Origin: JASHVB01 sp049522565
Lineage (GTDB): Bacteria; Pseudomonadota; Alphaproteobacteria; Acetobacterales; Acetobacteraceae
NCBI GenBank assembly: GCA_049522565.1
Contig: JBEKNT010000061.1
Span: 1-21,611, forward strand
Direction of reading: 5' to 3'
DNA length: 21,611 bases
The notes under the pieces were generated by a model. It was not told the DNA's origin, ran no database searches, and saw only the letters and a list, made by a program, of their open reading frames with translations. Positions 1 through 7,442 of this stretch are shown here, in pieces (position 1 is the first letter of the stretch; each line of letters starts with the position of its first letter). Position numbers and translations under genes: made by a program.

Positions 1-17
1 GCCGCAAAGTCGTGGAT

Positions 18-62
18 GGCGGGCCGGAGCCTGCCCCCGGGCACTTGACCCGGGGGCCCGCC
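18..62. repeat. Nested inverted repeat, terminator-like
   Basis: An 8-bp perfect stem, CCCCCGGG (34-41) with CCCGGGGG (49-56), encloses a 7-nt loop CACTTGA. An outer pair GGCGGGCC (18-25) and GGCCCGCC (55-62) overlaps it by two bases, so the two foldings compete. It lies upstream of the first gene, where nothing in 1-155 looks coding. It could be the terminator of a gene outside the window or a dispersed intergenic palindrome. No T-run follows, so classic intrinsic termination is uncertain. Confidence 0.5.
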
Positions 63-251
63 ATGACGGGACGGACGATGCTGCGCCGAATGGTGATTCG
101 TTTATTCCTCGGCAGGCGCTAAGCGGCGGGGCGCCGGAAGCGCATTGCATCGCTTGTGGCGCCGCGACACTATTGCGGCACCGGAATTCTGGCCGTCTGC
201 TACCTTTCGGCGTGCGACACCTTGCCAACTGCCTTGCTGGATCAAGCTCGG

Positions 252-1772
252 ATGCCGACACACTTGCGGTTTTTTCGTTGTAGCCTTGCCGCGGCGCTGT
301 TGATCCTGCTGGCCGGCATTGTCCCGGCCGACGCGCAAACCGATCCGGCGGATCGGGCGCGCTTGCCGGACGGTCCGTTGCATGAGCAGGTGCTGAATGT
401 TCCAGGCGACAACGGGAATCCGGTGACGCTGGAGGTTACGCTGTACACGCCCGAGGGTACGGGGCCGTTTCCGCTCGCGGTGATGAACCATGGCGCCACC
501 GGCGCGAGCGCCGGGCATCGTGGCACGCGCTACCGTTTCACTTTGTCCGCCTACTATTTCCTGTCGCGCGGCTACGCGGTCGCGTTGCCGATGATGCGCG
601 GCTTTGCCGGTTCCGGCGGCAGCATCGTGCATCGCGGTTGCGACGTGGCAGGGGATGGCATTGCGAGTGCCAGGGATATCCGCGCGGTGATCGACCACCT
701 GGCCACGCAGCCGACGATCGACACCAGCCGCGTAGTGGTTGCCGGCCAGAGTTTTGGCGGCTGGAACACGCTCGCGTTCGGCACGCTCGACCATACCGAT
801 GTGCGGGGGCTGATCAATTTCTCCGGTGGGCTCCGGTCGTCGGATTGCGCGATGCAGGACGTGAGCCTGATCGCCGCGGCGGGATATTTCGGCGCCCACA
901 CAGCAATTCCTTCGATATGGTTCTACGGCGATAACGATAGCCTCTTCCCTGTGGCAACCTGGCGCGGCATGTATGAGCGGTATATCAAGGCCGGTGGCCG
1001 TGCCGAGCTCGTCGCCTATGGCAATTTCATGAAGGATGCGCACCAGCTTCTGAGCTATCCGGAAGGGATGCAGATCTGGGCGCCGAAGCTGGACAGTTTC
1101 CTCACCAGGATCGGACTGCCGGGCACTCTGCTGCATCCCGAATACGTTCCGACGCCGTTTCCGCCGCCGACACACTATGCTGCCATCGATGATGTCGCGG
1201 CGGTTCCGGTCGGCAGCGACCTGGCGCGGGACATGTATCGGGCATTCCTGACCAGGCCCTTCCCACGGGTCTTCGTTGTCGGTTCGAATGGCGGTGCAGC
1301 ATCCTTCGACGGCGGCGTGGATCCGTTGGGGCGAGCCCTGCGTGCGTGCAACCCGCAACTCCATTGCCAAGCCTACGCGGTTGACGACCATGTGGTATGG
1401 GTCAAACCGGCCGCGGCCGATGCGGCTCGCGTGTCCGAGGGGCCGGTCTACCGCAAGACCGTGCCGGCGAATGCCACCGCGACGATCGATTTCTCCTACA
1501 GCGTCAATTCGGACTGCACCGCACGCTCGGTGCCTCGGCTATGGCTGACGCAGCGACCCGCGCACGGCGAGGCGCGGGTCGGGCAGCGCGTGGATTTTCC
1601 GCGCTTTCCGCCGAACAGCCCGTTCGCCGCCTGCGATACCGTCAAGGTGGCGGGTATGGCACTGGACTACACGCCGGCTCGCGGCTTCACCGGCGCCGAT
1701 TTCCTGGCTTTCGAGGTGGTCGATTCCAACAGCCAGCATCGGATGATCAGGGTTGCGCTGACCGTCCAGTGA
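252..1772 (+). CDS. Secreted alpha/beta hydrolase (dienelactone-hydrolase-like) with C-terminal beta domain
   Basis: 506 residues. The ATG at 252 is preferred over the in-frame ATG at 156 because it places a signal peptide at the N-terminus: a hydrophobic run at about residues 10-24 ending in a likely Ala-x-Ala cleavage site (ADAQ, 26-29). Residues 50-290 are an alpha/beta hydrolase: nucleophile elbow GQSFGG with Ser167, a probable acid Asp229 in YGDNDSLFP, and a probable base His264 in KDAHQLL. Residues 320-390 form an unplaced segment ending in a CQAYAVDDHVVW-like stretch. Residues 400-506 look like an Ig/cadherin-like beta domain, with the typical closing pattern DYTPARGFTGADFLAFEV. It is probably a periplasmic or exported esterase or peptidase-like hydrolase; the substrate cannot be told. 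The hydrolase call is firm, the C-terminal domain moderate. Confidence 0.85.
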   Translation: MPTHLRFFRCSLAAALLILLAGIVPADAQTDPADRARLPDGPLHEQVLNVPGDNGNPVTLEVTLYTPEGTGPFPLAVMNHGATGASAGHRGTRYRFTLSAYYFLSRGYAVALPMMRGFAGSGGSIVHRGCDVAGDGIASARDIRAVIDHLATQPTIDTSRVVVAGQSFGGWNTLAFGTLDHTDVRGLINFSGGLRSSDCAMQDVSLIAAAGYFGAHTAIPSIWFYGDNDSLFPVATWRGMYERYIKAGGRAELVAYGNFMKDAHQLLSYPEGMQIWAPKLDSFLTRIGLPGTLLHPEYVPTPFPPPTHYAAIDDVAAVPVGSDLARDMYRAFLTRPFPRVFVVGSNGGAASFDGGVDPLGRALRACNPQLHCQAYAVDDHVVWVKPAAADAARVSEGPVYRKTVPANATATIDFSYSVNSDCTARSVPRLWLTQRPAHGEARVGQRVDFPRFPPNSPFAACDTVKVAGMALDYTPARGFTGADFLAFEVVDSNSQHRMIRVALTVQ

Positions 1773-1789
1773 CCGAGGTTGCCTCGGTC
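1771..1789 (+). terminator. Hairpin at the end of the hydrolase gene
   Basis: GACCGAGG (1771-1778) pairs perfectly with CCTCGGTC (1782-1789) across a 3-nt loop TTG. The stem overlaps the hydrolase stop codon and lies in the 37-bp gap between convergent genes, so it could serve both. No T-run follows. It is a terminator candidate by position and structure only. Confidence 0.5.
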
Positions 1790-1809
1790 GCCTGGGGCGT
1801 TACGCACGC

Positions 1810-2400
1810 TCACCCTCGTTCCGTGGTCCGATTCAGTCGCTGCTCGATGCGCCGATCGGGAATGAACCACATGATGGCGACCAGAGCGTAGATGGTCTCC
1901 GCTATTGCCGGATTGACGAAAGCAAGGCCGATCGCGGCTATGTAGAGCACCGGCGACAGCTTGCCTTTGATGTCGGAGCCAAGCGCCACGGCCAGCGTCG
2001 AATCGCGTCCTTCGGTTCGGACGATGGTCCATTGCAGGATGTAATAGGCGACCGCCGCCAAGAGAAGTACCAAGCCATAGACCGCTGTCGGCACCGGGGC
2101 ACGGTAATTCTGACCCAGCCAGGCAGTCGCGAAGGGCGTCAGCGAGAGCCAGAACAGCAGATGGGTGTTGGCCCACAGGATCATGCCGTTGACCCGCTTT
2201 ACGGTCTGCATCAGGTGGTGATGATTGTTCCAGTAGATCGCCACATACAGGAAGCTGAGCAGATAGCTCAGGAAAACCGGCAGCATCCCGGCGAGGGACG
2301 CCCAGTCGGTGCCCGCCGGTGGCCGCAGTTCGAGCACCATGATGGTAATGATGATGGCGATGACGCCATCGCTGAAGGCGGTCACCCGTTCCTTGTTCAC
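1810..2400 (-). CDS. TMEM175 (DUF1211) family integral membrane protein
   Basis: 196 residues with a GTG start at 2400. The start is supported because family members begin a few residues before the hallmark FSDGVIAI, seen here at residues 9-16. An in-frame TAG lies about 30 bases upstream, so a much longer product is excluded. About six hydrophobic segments are visible (roughly 10-27, 38-60, 72-92, 104-124, 148-165 and 166-180), matching the single six-helix repeat of bacterial members. A polar NNHHH cluster follows the second helix. Bacterial TMEM175 proteins form tetrameric potassium-permeable channels in the inner membrane; that function is transferred from the family. The gene is convergent with the hydrolase and divergent from the CoA transferase across about 207 bp that must hold both promoters. 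Confidence 0.88.
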   Translation of the reverse strand: MNKERVTAFSDGVIAIIITIMVLELRPPAGTDWASLAGMLPVFLSYLLSFLYVAIYWNNHHHLMQTVKRVNGMILWANTHLLFWLSLTPFATAWLGQNYRAPVPTAVYGLVLLLAAVAYYILQWTIVRTEGRDSTLAVALGSDIKGKLSPVLYIAAIGLAFVNPAIAETIYALVAIMWFIPDRRIEQRLNRTTERG

Positions 2401-2591
2401 GACGCCCCGCTTTGGCTGCGCAATGGGACGCTACGATGCGGCCTGATGCGGCGGCCGGATAGTCCACCCTTCCGGCACGCCGGCGAAACGCCCGGACCCC
2501 GGAACGCCGCACCGCGAAACGCCAGTCGCCGACAATGACGCCGCGGCCCGCCTGTGCCATGCTCCCGGCCAAGCAACACCGGGCACGCAAC

Positions 2592-2597
2592 AGGAGG
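2592..2597 (+). promoter_or_regulatory. Shine-Dalgarno site fixing the CoA transferase start
   Basis: A full AGGAGG core lies 10 nt before the ATG at 2608. It rules out the longer reading from the ATG at 2554, whose extra 18 residues do not look like this family. Confidence 0.75.
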
Positions 2598-2607
2598 AGA
2601 GCGCACC

Positions 2608-3837
2608 ATGGCGGACAACAGCGTGGAACTGGATTTTCTTGCCGGCATCAAGGTCGTTGATTTCACCCAGTTCGAGGCCGGACCATCCTGCACCGAAGCG
2701 CTTGCGTGGCTCGGCGCCGAAGTGGTGAAGATCGAGAACCCGAAGACCGGCGATCCCGGCCGCCGCCTGCGTCCGGGCCAGCCCGACGACGATCCGTATT
2801 ATTTCCATATGTTCAACGCCAACAAGAGGTCCATCACGGTGAACCTGAAATCACCACGCGGACTGGCGCTGGTGAAGGACCTGCTGCGCAAGGCGGATGT
2901 GTGCGTGGAGAACATGGCGCCCGGCACCATCGAGCGGCTGGGCCTCGGTTACGACGACGTGCGTGCCATCAATCCAGGCATCATCTATTGCCAGGTGAAG
3001 GGCTTCGGCACCGGCAGCCCGTACGAGACCAACCTCGCGTTCGACATGATTGCGCAGGCCACCGGCGGAACGATCAGCGTGACGGGAGAGAAGGGCAGGG
3101 GGCCGGTGAAGCCCGGCCTGTCGCTCGGCGACACCGGCACCGGGATGACGATGGCGATCAGCATCCTCGGCGCGCTGCACAAGCGGGCGAAGACGGGCGA
3201 GGGCCATCGGCTGCAAGTGGCGATGCAGGACGCGATGCTGCACTACATGCGCACCAACTTCTCCACTCAGGCGCGCAGCGGCAAGGCGGTGGAGCGCGAC
3301 GGCACGCATTCAGGCGGTGGCAGCAACGCGCCGTCGGGGCTGTATCCGTGTGCGCCGGGCGGGCCAAACGACTACGTCTGGATCATGACCAGCCGCGCCA
3401 ATCCCGAACACTGGGCGCGGCTTTGCAAGGTGATGGGGCGCGAGGAGCTGATCGCCGATCCGCGCTTTGCCAAGCCTGCCGACCGCGTGAAGAACATGGC
3501 CGAACTGGATGCGATCATCGAGGCGTGGACACGCAGCCGCACCAAGCACGAGGCGATGGCGCAGGTGGGCGGCGCCGGCATTCCGGCGGGTGCGGTGCTC
3601 GACACGATGGAACTGCAGAACGAGCCGACCTTCGAGCAACGTGGGATCATGCAGGTGATGCAGCATCCGAAGCATGGGCCGTTCAAGATGCCGGCCTGGC
3701 CGGTGCGGGTGGATGGCAAGCCGCCGCGCGTCGCGCCGTCGCCGATGTTGGGTGAGCATACGGCAGATGTGCTGACGCGCTGGCTGGGCATGAGCGATAC
3801 GGACGTGGAAAAGCTGCGCGGCGAAGGCGTGGTTTGA
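2608..3837 (+). CDS. CaiB/BaiF (class III) CoA transferase
   Basis: 409 residues, the usual length of the family. The N-terminal Rossmann-like part has the typical LAGIKVVDFTQFEAGP opening (residues 11-26), then GAEVVKIENP (36-45), a PYYFHMFNANKRS segment (63-75) and the LGLGYDDV...NPGIIYCQVKGFG stretch (111-133). Asp146 in NLAFDMIAQATGG aligns with the catalytic aspartate that forms the acyl-anhydride/thioester intermediate in formyl-CoA transferase. These enzymes move CoA between carboxylic acids in the cytoplasm. Substrates range from oxalate/formate to succinate with aromatic or hydroxy acids and cannot be read from this sequence. No acyl-CoA synthetase, dehydrogenase or decarboxylase lies beside it. 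It ends convergently with the PNPOx-fold gene, with a hairpin repeat between them. Confidence 0.93.
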   Translation: MADNSVELDFLAGIKVVDFTQFEAGPSCTEALAWLGAEVVKIENPKTGDPGRRLRPGQPDDDPYYFHMFNANKRSITVNLKSPRGLALVKDLLRKADVCVENMAPGTIERLGLGYDDVRAINPGIIYCQVKGFGTGSPYETNLAFDMIAQATGGTISVTGEKGRGPVKPGLSLGDTGTGMTMAISILGALHKRAKTGEGHRLQVAMQDAMLHYMRTNFSTQARSGKAVERDGTHSGGGSNAPSGLYPCAPGGPNDYVWIMTSRANPEHWARLCKVMGREELIADPRFAKPADRVKNMAELDAIIEAWTRSRTKHEAMAQVGGAGIPAGAVLDTMELQNEPTFEQRGIMQVMQHPKHGPFKMPAWPVRVDGKPPRVAPSPMLGEHTADVLTRWLGMSDTDVEKLRGEGVV

Positions 3838-3841
3838 TTTA

Positions 3842-3955
3842 CTAAACCTCTCCCGTGCTTCGCGCGGGAGAGGGACGTGTCAACGCCCGCATCACCTCCC
3901 GCGCGAACCAGCGCCGTTGCTCGGCGAATTCCCGCGGCGACAGGCTTGATCTCAT
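3842..3955 (-). pseudogene. Remnant of the 3' end of a luciferase-like oxidoreductase gene
   Basis: Bases 3877-3944 align without gaps to 4469-4536, the end of the intact LLM gene, with roughly 11 mismatches in 68 positions. On the minus strand the remnant reads LSPREFAEQRRWFAREVMRA, against LSPAEFAEQLRWFARDVMPA in the intact protein. An in-frame ATG (3955-3953) overlaps the PNPOx stop as ATGA. The stop of the intact gene is lost here, so the frame runs on through the hairpin repeat to a TAG at 3842-3844, giving a possible 37-residue product. The rest of the gene is absent. The same hairpin repeat follows both copies, which implies duplication of a segment containing gene end plus repeat. Whether the small frame is translated is unknown. 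Confidence 0.75.
3847..3873. terminator. CCTCTCCCG hairpin repeat, copy 1
   Basis: An inverted repeat with outer arms CCTCTCCCG and CGGGAGAGG lies 9 bp after the CoA transferase stop and between convergent genes. Four other copies in the window share the arms (4426-4452, 5678-5700, 10284-10310 partly degraded, 19677-19703). Position after gene ends in all five suggests a bidirectional terminator or dispersed palindromic repeat. Confidence 0.7.
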
Positions 3956-4350
3956 CCCAGTGTCGCGATCGCCATCGGAACAATCTCAACAAGAACATGA
4001 ATGTCTCCCGGCTTATCGTACGGATAAACATCCAGCCCCAGGTATTTTCTGGCAAGGGCGTTGTTATGAGCAATCGCGCCCACTTCCGTCATTCGGTTGA
4101 CCACGCCGCGAAGCTGAATGTGACGATCGGAGTCGTCCGGATCGACGACCGAAAGTGCGACGCGCGCGTCGCGTGCCATGTTCCGTTCCTTGACCCGGCC
4201 GCAGACCGTGTTGATCCGCATCTTCCCATCGGCGAAGTCGAACCAGACCGGAGTCACATGAGGGGATCCATCCGGCATTATCGTTGCCAGATAGGCCAGC
4301 GGCGCCTTTTGGGTGAGGAGGTCCGGAAATCGTTCGGGGATACTGGCCAT
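3952..4350 (-). CDS. Pyridoxamine 5'-phosphate oxidase-fold (PPOX class) protein
   Basis: 132 residues from the ATG at 4350. The in-frame ATG at 4383 would add 11 residues that do not resemble the family. The protein opens IPERFPDLLTQKAPLAYLATIMPDG and continues SPHVTPVWFDFADGKMRINTV, the classic split-barrel FMN/F420-binding pattern. The segment GRVKERNMARDARVALSVVDPDD supplies the usual cofactor-phosphate-binding RxKxRN-like residues. Family members reduce or oxidise small substrates with FMN, F420 or haem; which applies here cannot be told. The gene lies downstream of the LLM gene on the same strand but a hairpin repeat separates them. Its 3' end touches the LLM remnant, so it may have been joined to it by recombination. 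Confidence 0.87.
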   Translation of the reverse strand: MASIPERFPDLLTQKAPLAYLATIMPDGSPHVTPVWFDFADGKMRINTVCGRVKERNMARDARVALSVVDPDDSDRHIQLRGVVNRMTEVGAIAHNNALARKYLGLDVYPYDKPGDIHVLVEIVPMAIATLG

Positions 4351-4425
4351 GGCCCGGTTGCATGCTGTTATGGGTCGGCACACAGCATGAAGGTGCCGCG
4401 CGCCGACCCGATCACCCTCACCTGA

Positions 4426-4452
4426 CCTCTCCCGCGCGCAGCGCGGGAGAGG
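4426..4452. terminator. CCTCTCCCG hairpin repeat, copy 2
   Basis: A 27-bp inverted repeat with the same outer arms as copy 1 lies 11 bp beyond the LLM stop (minus-strand sense) and upstream of the PNPOx gene. It is followed by GGGACTTAGGGAC in place of the GTGTAC flank of copies 3 to 5. Probable terminator of the LLM transcript. Confidence 0.68.
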
Positions 4453-4463
4453 GACTTAGGGAC

Positions 4464-5603
4464 CTATCGTGCGAACGCCGGCATCACGTCGCGCGCGAAC
4501 CAGCGCAATTGCTCGGCGAACTCGGCCGGCGACAGGCCCTCCGCCCAGTGGATCATGAAGTCCTCCAGGCCGGGATACTTCGCTTCGATCGACTTGATGC
4601 CGTCGATCACCTGGCGCGGCGAGCCGCAGAACCACGCCTTCTGCTGCACCCCGTCACGCAGCGACGGCGTGCGCGACGGCGCACCGGGCGTGCCCCAGGT
4701 CCGGCCATGCTCGTCGGCGTAACGCACGAAGCCGAACGGCGCGAACCATTTGTAGCGTTCGTCATGCGACGGTTCGACCCGGCGTATCGCTTCCTCCTGG
4801 TCGCGCGCGAGGTACAGGCCGGCGCCCCAGATCATGTCCTGCCCAAGCTGCTTCTGCTGGCCATGCCGCGCGCATGCTTCCTGGTATGCGCGCACGACAT
4901 CGTCGAGGATCTTCTCGCCGTTCAATGTCACCATCGCCTTCAGGCCGTATTTCGCCATCATGTCGATGGTCTTGCCGGATGCGACGGGCATCCAGACCTC
5001 CACCGGCAAATGTTTCGGACGCGGCACCATGGTGATGTCGGTCAGCTTGTAGCCGCGATAGTCCACCGGGGGAGGCGCCTCGAAATACTTGCCTTTGAAG
5101 TGGAACTTCTCCTGGTTGAAGCATGTCAGCAGCAACTGCAACTGCTCTTCGAAGTATTCGCGGTTCTTGTCGGCGTCGAGCAGCGGCGCGCCGAAGGTTT
5201 CGACCTCGCGCGTGTGGTAGCCGCGGCCGACGCCCATGATCACGCGGCCATCGGTGACGATGTCGGCCATGGCGTAGTCTTCGGCCAGCCGGATCGGGTG
5301 CCACATCGGCAGCACGTTGAACGCACAGCCGAACTTCAGCCGCCTGGTCTGCGTGGCCAGCCACAGCCCGAGCTGGATCAGGTTGGGCAGGCACTCGTAG
5401 CCTTCGCGCTGGAAGTGGTGCTCCGCGCTCCACAGCGCGTAGTAGCCCAGCTCGTCCATAAGCTGCGCGGTGTCGCGCGCGGTCCAGAACACCTCGGCGA
5501 GGCGTTCGCTGGAATAGCGCCGGTCGTTCGCCGGCGTGCCGTCGAGGCCGATATTGTCGAGCGCGATCTGGCCGACATACAGCACATGGAATCGCTTGAT
5601 CAT
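4464..5603 (-). CDS. LLM class (luciferase-like) flavin-dependent oxidoreductase
   Basis: 379 residues. The start is the ATG at 5603 (MIKRFHVLYVG), since the extra 25 residues from an upstream in-frame start are not family-like. The sequence follows the bacterial luciferase TIM-barrel pattern: LGYYALWSAEHHF (53-65), the NVLPMWHPIRLAEDYAMAD segment near 95-114, and the diagnostic VIMGVGRGYHTREVETFG near 121-138. The C-terminal half has MPVASGKTIDMMAKYGLKAM and GSPRQVIDGIKS, both common in this family. Such enzymes use reduced FMN (sometimes F420) to oxygenate or oxidise a substrate in the cytoplasm. No flavin reductase gene is adjacent, though the neighbouring PNPOx-fold protein could supply flavin chemistry (inference). 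Its 3' end is duplicated at 3877-3944. Confidence 0.92.
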   Translation of the reverse strand: MIKRFHVLYVGQIALDNIGLDGTPANDRRYSSERLAEVFWTARDTAQLMDELGYYALWSAEHHFQREGYECLPNLIQLGLWLATQTRRLKFGCAFNVLPMWHPIRLAEDYAMADIVTDGRVIMGVGRGYHTREVETFGAPLLDADKNREYFEEQLQLLLTCFNQEKFHFKGKYFEAPPPVDYRGYKLTDITMVPRPKHLPVEVWMPVASGKTIDMMAKYGLKAMVTLNGEKILDDVVRAYQEACARHGQQKQLGQDMIWGAGLYLARDQEEAIRRVEPSHDERYKWFAPFGFVRYADEHGRTWGTPGAPSRTPSLRDGVQQKAWFCGSPRQVIDGIKSIEAKYPGLEDFMIHWAEGLSPAEFAEQLRWFARDVMPAFAR

Positions 5604-5677
5604 GGTACGCGCCACCCTTGGTTGGTCTTCGTGGATCGGCGCCACGGTGCGAAACAAGCCAGCCGGGGTCAAGTTCA

Positions 5678-5700
5678 CCTCTCCCGCAGCGCGGGAGAGG
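5678..5700. terminator. CCTCTCCCG hairpin repeat, copy 3
   Basis: A 23-bp inverted repeat with a short loop sits just beyond the deaminase stop codon. It is followed by GTGTACGGGTCA, whose last three bases are the reverse complement of the deaminase TGA (5709-5711). Copies 4 and 5 share this stop-donating flank. Confidence 0.68.
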
Positions 5701-5708
5701 TGTACGGG

Positions 5709-6209
5709 TCAGCGATTGAATTGCTCCGACCGCGGCACATGCGCCTTCGGCGGCACGTACAACGCCGCGCATTCCGCCGCCAGCACGCCGCCTTCCAGCG
5801 CCAGGTCGTCGCGGAACGCGTCGCGGATGAAGTCCAGCGTATCGAGATGCCGGTCCTCGAAATACATCGAATGCACGTCGTCGCGCCCAGCCCCGTACAC
5901 GATGCGACCGATCTTCGCCCAGATCGACGCCATCGTACACATGCCGCATGGTTGCAGCGTGGTGTACAGCACCACCCCACGCAACTCGGAATCCCGCAAC
6001 CGCTCACCGCCGCGCCGGATTGCGACGATCTCGGCATGCGCCGTGGGATCGTGCCGCAGATCCACCTCGTTGCACGCCTCGGCGAGCACCACCCCGTCGT
6101 GCACCAGCACGCAGCCGATCGGGTTGGTGCCCGCGCCCGCCTCACCATGGCGCGCCAACTCGATCGCCCGGCGCATCCATCGCGTATCGTCGGCACCAGT
6201 CTTGTCCAT
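5709..6209 (-). CDS. Zinc-dependent nucleoside deaminase family protein (CDA fold)
   Basis: 166 residues. Both zinc motifs of the cytidine/deoxycytidylate deaminase fold are present: HAE at about residues 59-61 (His ligand plus the proton-shuttle Glu) and PCGMC at about 86-90 (two Cys ligands). The N-terminal WMRRAIELARHGEAGAGTNPIGCVLV matches the small guanine deaminase/TadA-like branch more than true cytidine deaminases. The YGAGRDDVHSMYFEDRH segment is like members acting on free bases or modified nucleosides. Substrate is therefore open: guanine, cytosine-type or a related purine. The start at 6209 is the only good ATG; no strong ribosome-binding site is visible. It is divergent from the TauE-type permease across 126 bp. 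Confidence 0.88.
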   Translation of the reverse strand: MDKTGADDTRWMRRAIELARHGEAGAGTNPIGCVLVHDGVVLAEACNEVDLRHDPTAHAEIVAIRRGGERLRDSELRGVVLYTTLQPCGMCTMASIWAKIGRIVYGAGRDDVHSMYFEDRHLDTLDFIRDAFRDDLALEGGVLAAECAALYVPPKAHVPRSEQFNR

Positions 6210-6335
6210 GCGGCGAACCTGGCACGCCCCGATGCCCAGGCAGCATCAAGCCTGCGAGACCGGCGGCAACGCATCGGCCCGCACCGAACTATTTGCGGGT
6301 TGCCCGATACCGGGCGCACCCACACTCTGCCCGCC

Positions 6336-7085
6336 ATGCAGCACCTGCCCCTTCTCGCCGCCGCCGGGCTGCTGGCCGGCGCGATGAACGCGATCGCCGG
6401 CGGCGGGTCCTTCGTCACCTTTCCCGTACTGGTGTTTGTCGGCCTGCCGCCGGTGATCGCCAACGCCTCCTCTACCGTGGCGGTGTTCCCCGGCACGATG
6501 GCGAGCACCTGGGCGTATCGCGGTGAACTCGCCGGCATCGGCGACGTTCGTCTGGGCTGGATGCTGCCGGTCAGCGTCGCCGGGGGCTTCTGCGGCGCCT
6601 TGCTGCTGCTGTTCACCCCGCCGCACCTGTTCGACCTCGTCATCCCATGGCTGCTGCTGCTCGCCACGCTGACTTTCGCCTGCGGCGCCCGAGTGGGCGT
6701 GGCTCTGCGTCGCGCCGTGCGGATCGGCCCGGCGACGCTGCTGGTCATCCAGTTCCTGCTCTCGCTCTACGGCGGCTATTTCGGCGGTGCGGTGGGGCTG
6801 ATGATGCTGGCCACCTGGGGATTGCTCACCGCCAGCATCAATGTGAAGGCGATGGGCCCGGCGCGCACCTTGCTGGTGAGCGCGGCGAATGGCGCGGCGG
6901 TGGTGCTGTTCATCGCCTCCGGCGTGGTGCGCTGGCCGGAAACCATCGTGTTGCTGGTCGGTGCGGTTGCCGGCGGCTATGGCGGAGCCCGCCTGGCGCG
7001 TCGGCTGCCGCCCGCGCTGGTGCGCGCTGGTGTGTTGCTGCTGACTGCGACCATCACCGCGGTGTTCTTTCGGCGAGCGTTCTAA
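6336..7085 (+). CDS. TauE/SafE (TSUP) family membrane permease
   Basis: 249 residues, typical length. The open frame runs far upstream (to 4362) but that part is antisense to two real genes; the ATG at 6336 begins a hydrophobic segment at once (MQHLPLLAAAGLLAGAMNAIAGGGS). The first family motif, AGxMNAIAGGGSF..FP.L, is at residues 14-31, and the second, GGYFGGAVGLMML, at about 146-158. About eight hydrophobic segments are visible with few charges. TSUP proteins move small sulfur- or carbon-containing anions such as sulfite, sulfoacetate or sulfolactate across the inner membrane; the substrate here is unknown. A CysQ-type phosphatase lies 12 kb away but no direct sulfur genes adjoin. Confidence 0.9.
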   Translation: MQHLPLLAAAGLLAGAMNAIAGGGSFVTFPVLVFVGLPPVIANASSTVAVFPGTMASTWAYRGELAGIGDVRLGWMLPVSVAGGFCGALLLLFTPPHLFDLVIPWLLLLATLTFACGARVGVALRRAVRIGPATLLVIQFLLSLYGGYFGGAVGLMMLATWGLLTASINVKAMGPARTLLVSAANGAAVVLFIASGVVRWPETIVLLVGAVAGGYGGARLARRLPPALVRAGVLLLTATITAVFFRRAF

Positions 7086-7130
7086 CGCAGCGATCCTGAC
7101 GGTTCGACCCTGCGGCCAGCGCCGCCACTG

Positions 7131-7200
7131 CGCGCGAAGCGAAGCATCCTCCACCGAAAAATCACACCAATGCACGCGAGAGATTGCTTCGCTTCGCGCG
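7131..7200. repeat. 15-bp inverted repeat of an interspersed element
   Basis: CGCGCGAAGCGAAGC (7131-7145) is the exact reverse complement of 7186-7200, with 40 bp between. Both arms continue with a similar GAAGCA-type extension outward from the core. The right side reads GATTGCTTCGCTTCGCGCG then AAATGACA, the form of a widespread intergenic repeat in proteobacteria. Whether it is a mobile repeat or only a hairpin cannot be settled from one copy. Confidence 0.6.
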
Positions 7201-7429
7201 AAATGACACCGAAGATTGGGCTCGAAGCGCCTGAGTCGGAACACTGGCGTCGCGCGAGCGAGCGGCCAGAGAACTGAAATTTGCCGCCGTCTGCCCATAT
7301 GAGGATCGCGTCGCGGAGCAGCTTGCGGGAACGAACCTGGCGGCTCGCTGCGCTGTTCGATCCGCGTGGCGGTCGTCATGTGACATGGGCCAGGTGATGT
7401 GGTCGCAGTTCTTTTGCGGCCGGCGCGAG

Positions 7430-7442
7430 TTCTTAATAAGAA
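7430..7442. promoter_or_regulatory. AT-rich palindrome, candidate operator
   Basis: TTCTTA (7430-7435) and TAAGAA (7437-7442) are perfect inverted repeats around one A. The site is in the only AT-rich patch upstream of the WcbI-like pair, about 110 bp before the first start codon. A regulator site or promoter element is plausible; no consensus sigma-70 promoter could be assigned. Confidence 0.3.

Noticed and set aside
102..1391. A 429-codon open frame on the minus strand
   Set aside because: It is antisense to the secreted hydrolase, which has a signal peptide and catalytic motifs. The frame is Arg/His-rich with no family pattern, typical of GC-rich shadow frames.
3847..3873. The CCTCTCCCG repeats as a CRISPR array
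   Set aside because: The copies are single, palindromic, kilobases apart and located at gene ends; there are no regular spacers or cas genes.
4362..6335. The 658-codon upstream extension of the TauE-type permease
   Set aside because: It is antisense to the LLM and deaminase genes, Arg/His-rich, and the permease proper begins with a membrane segment at the ATG at 6336.
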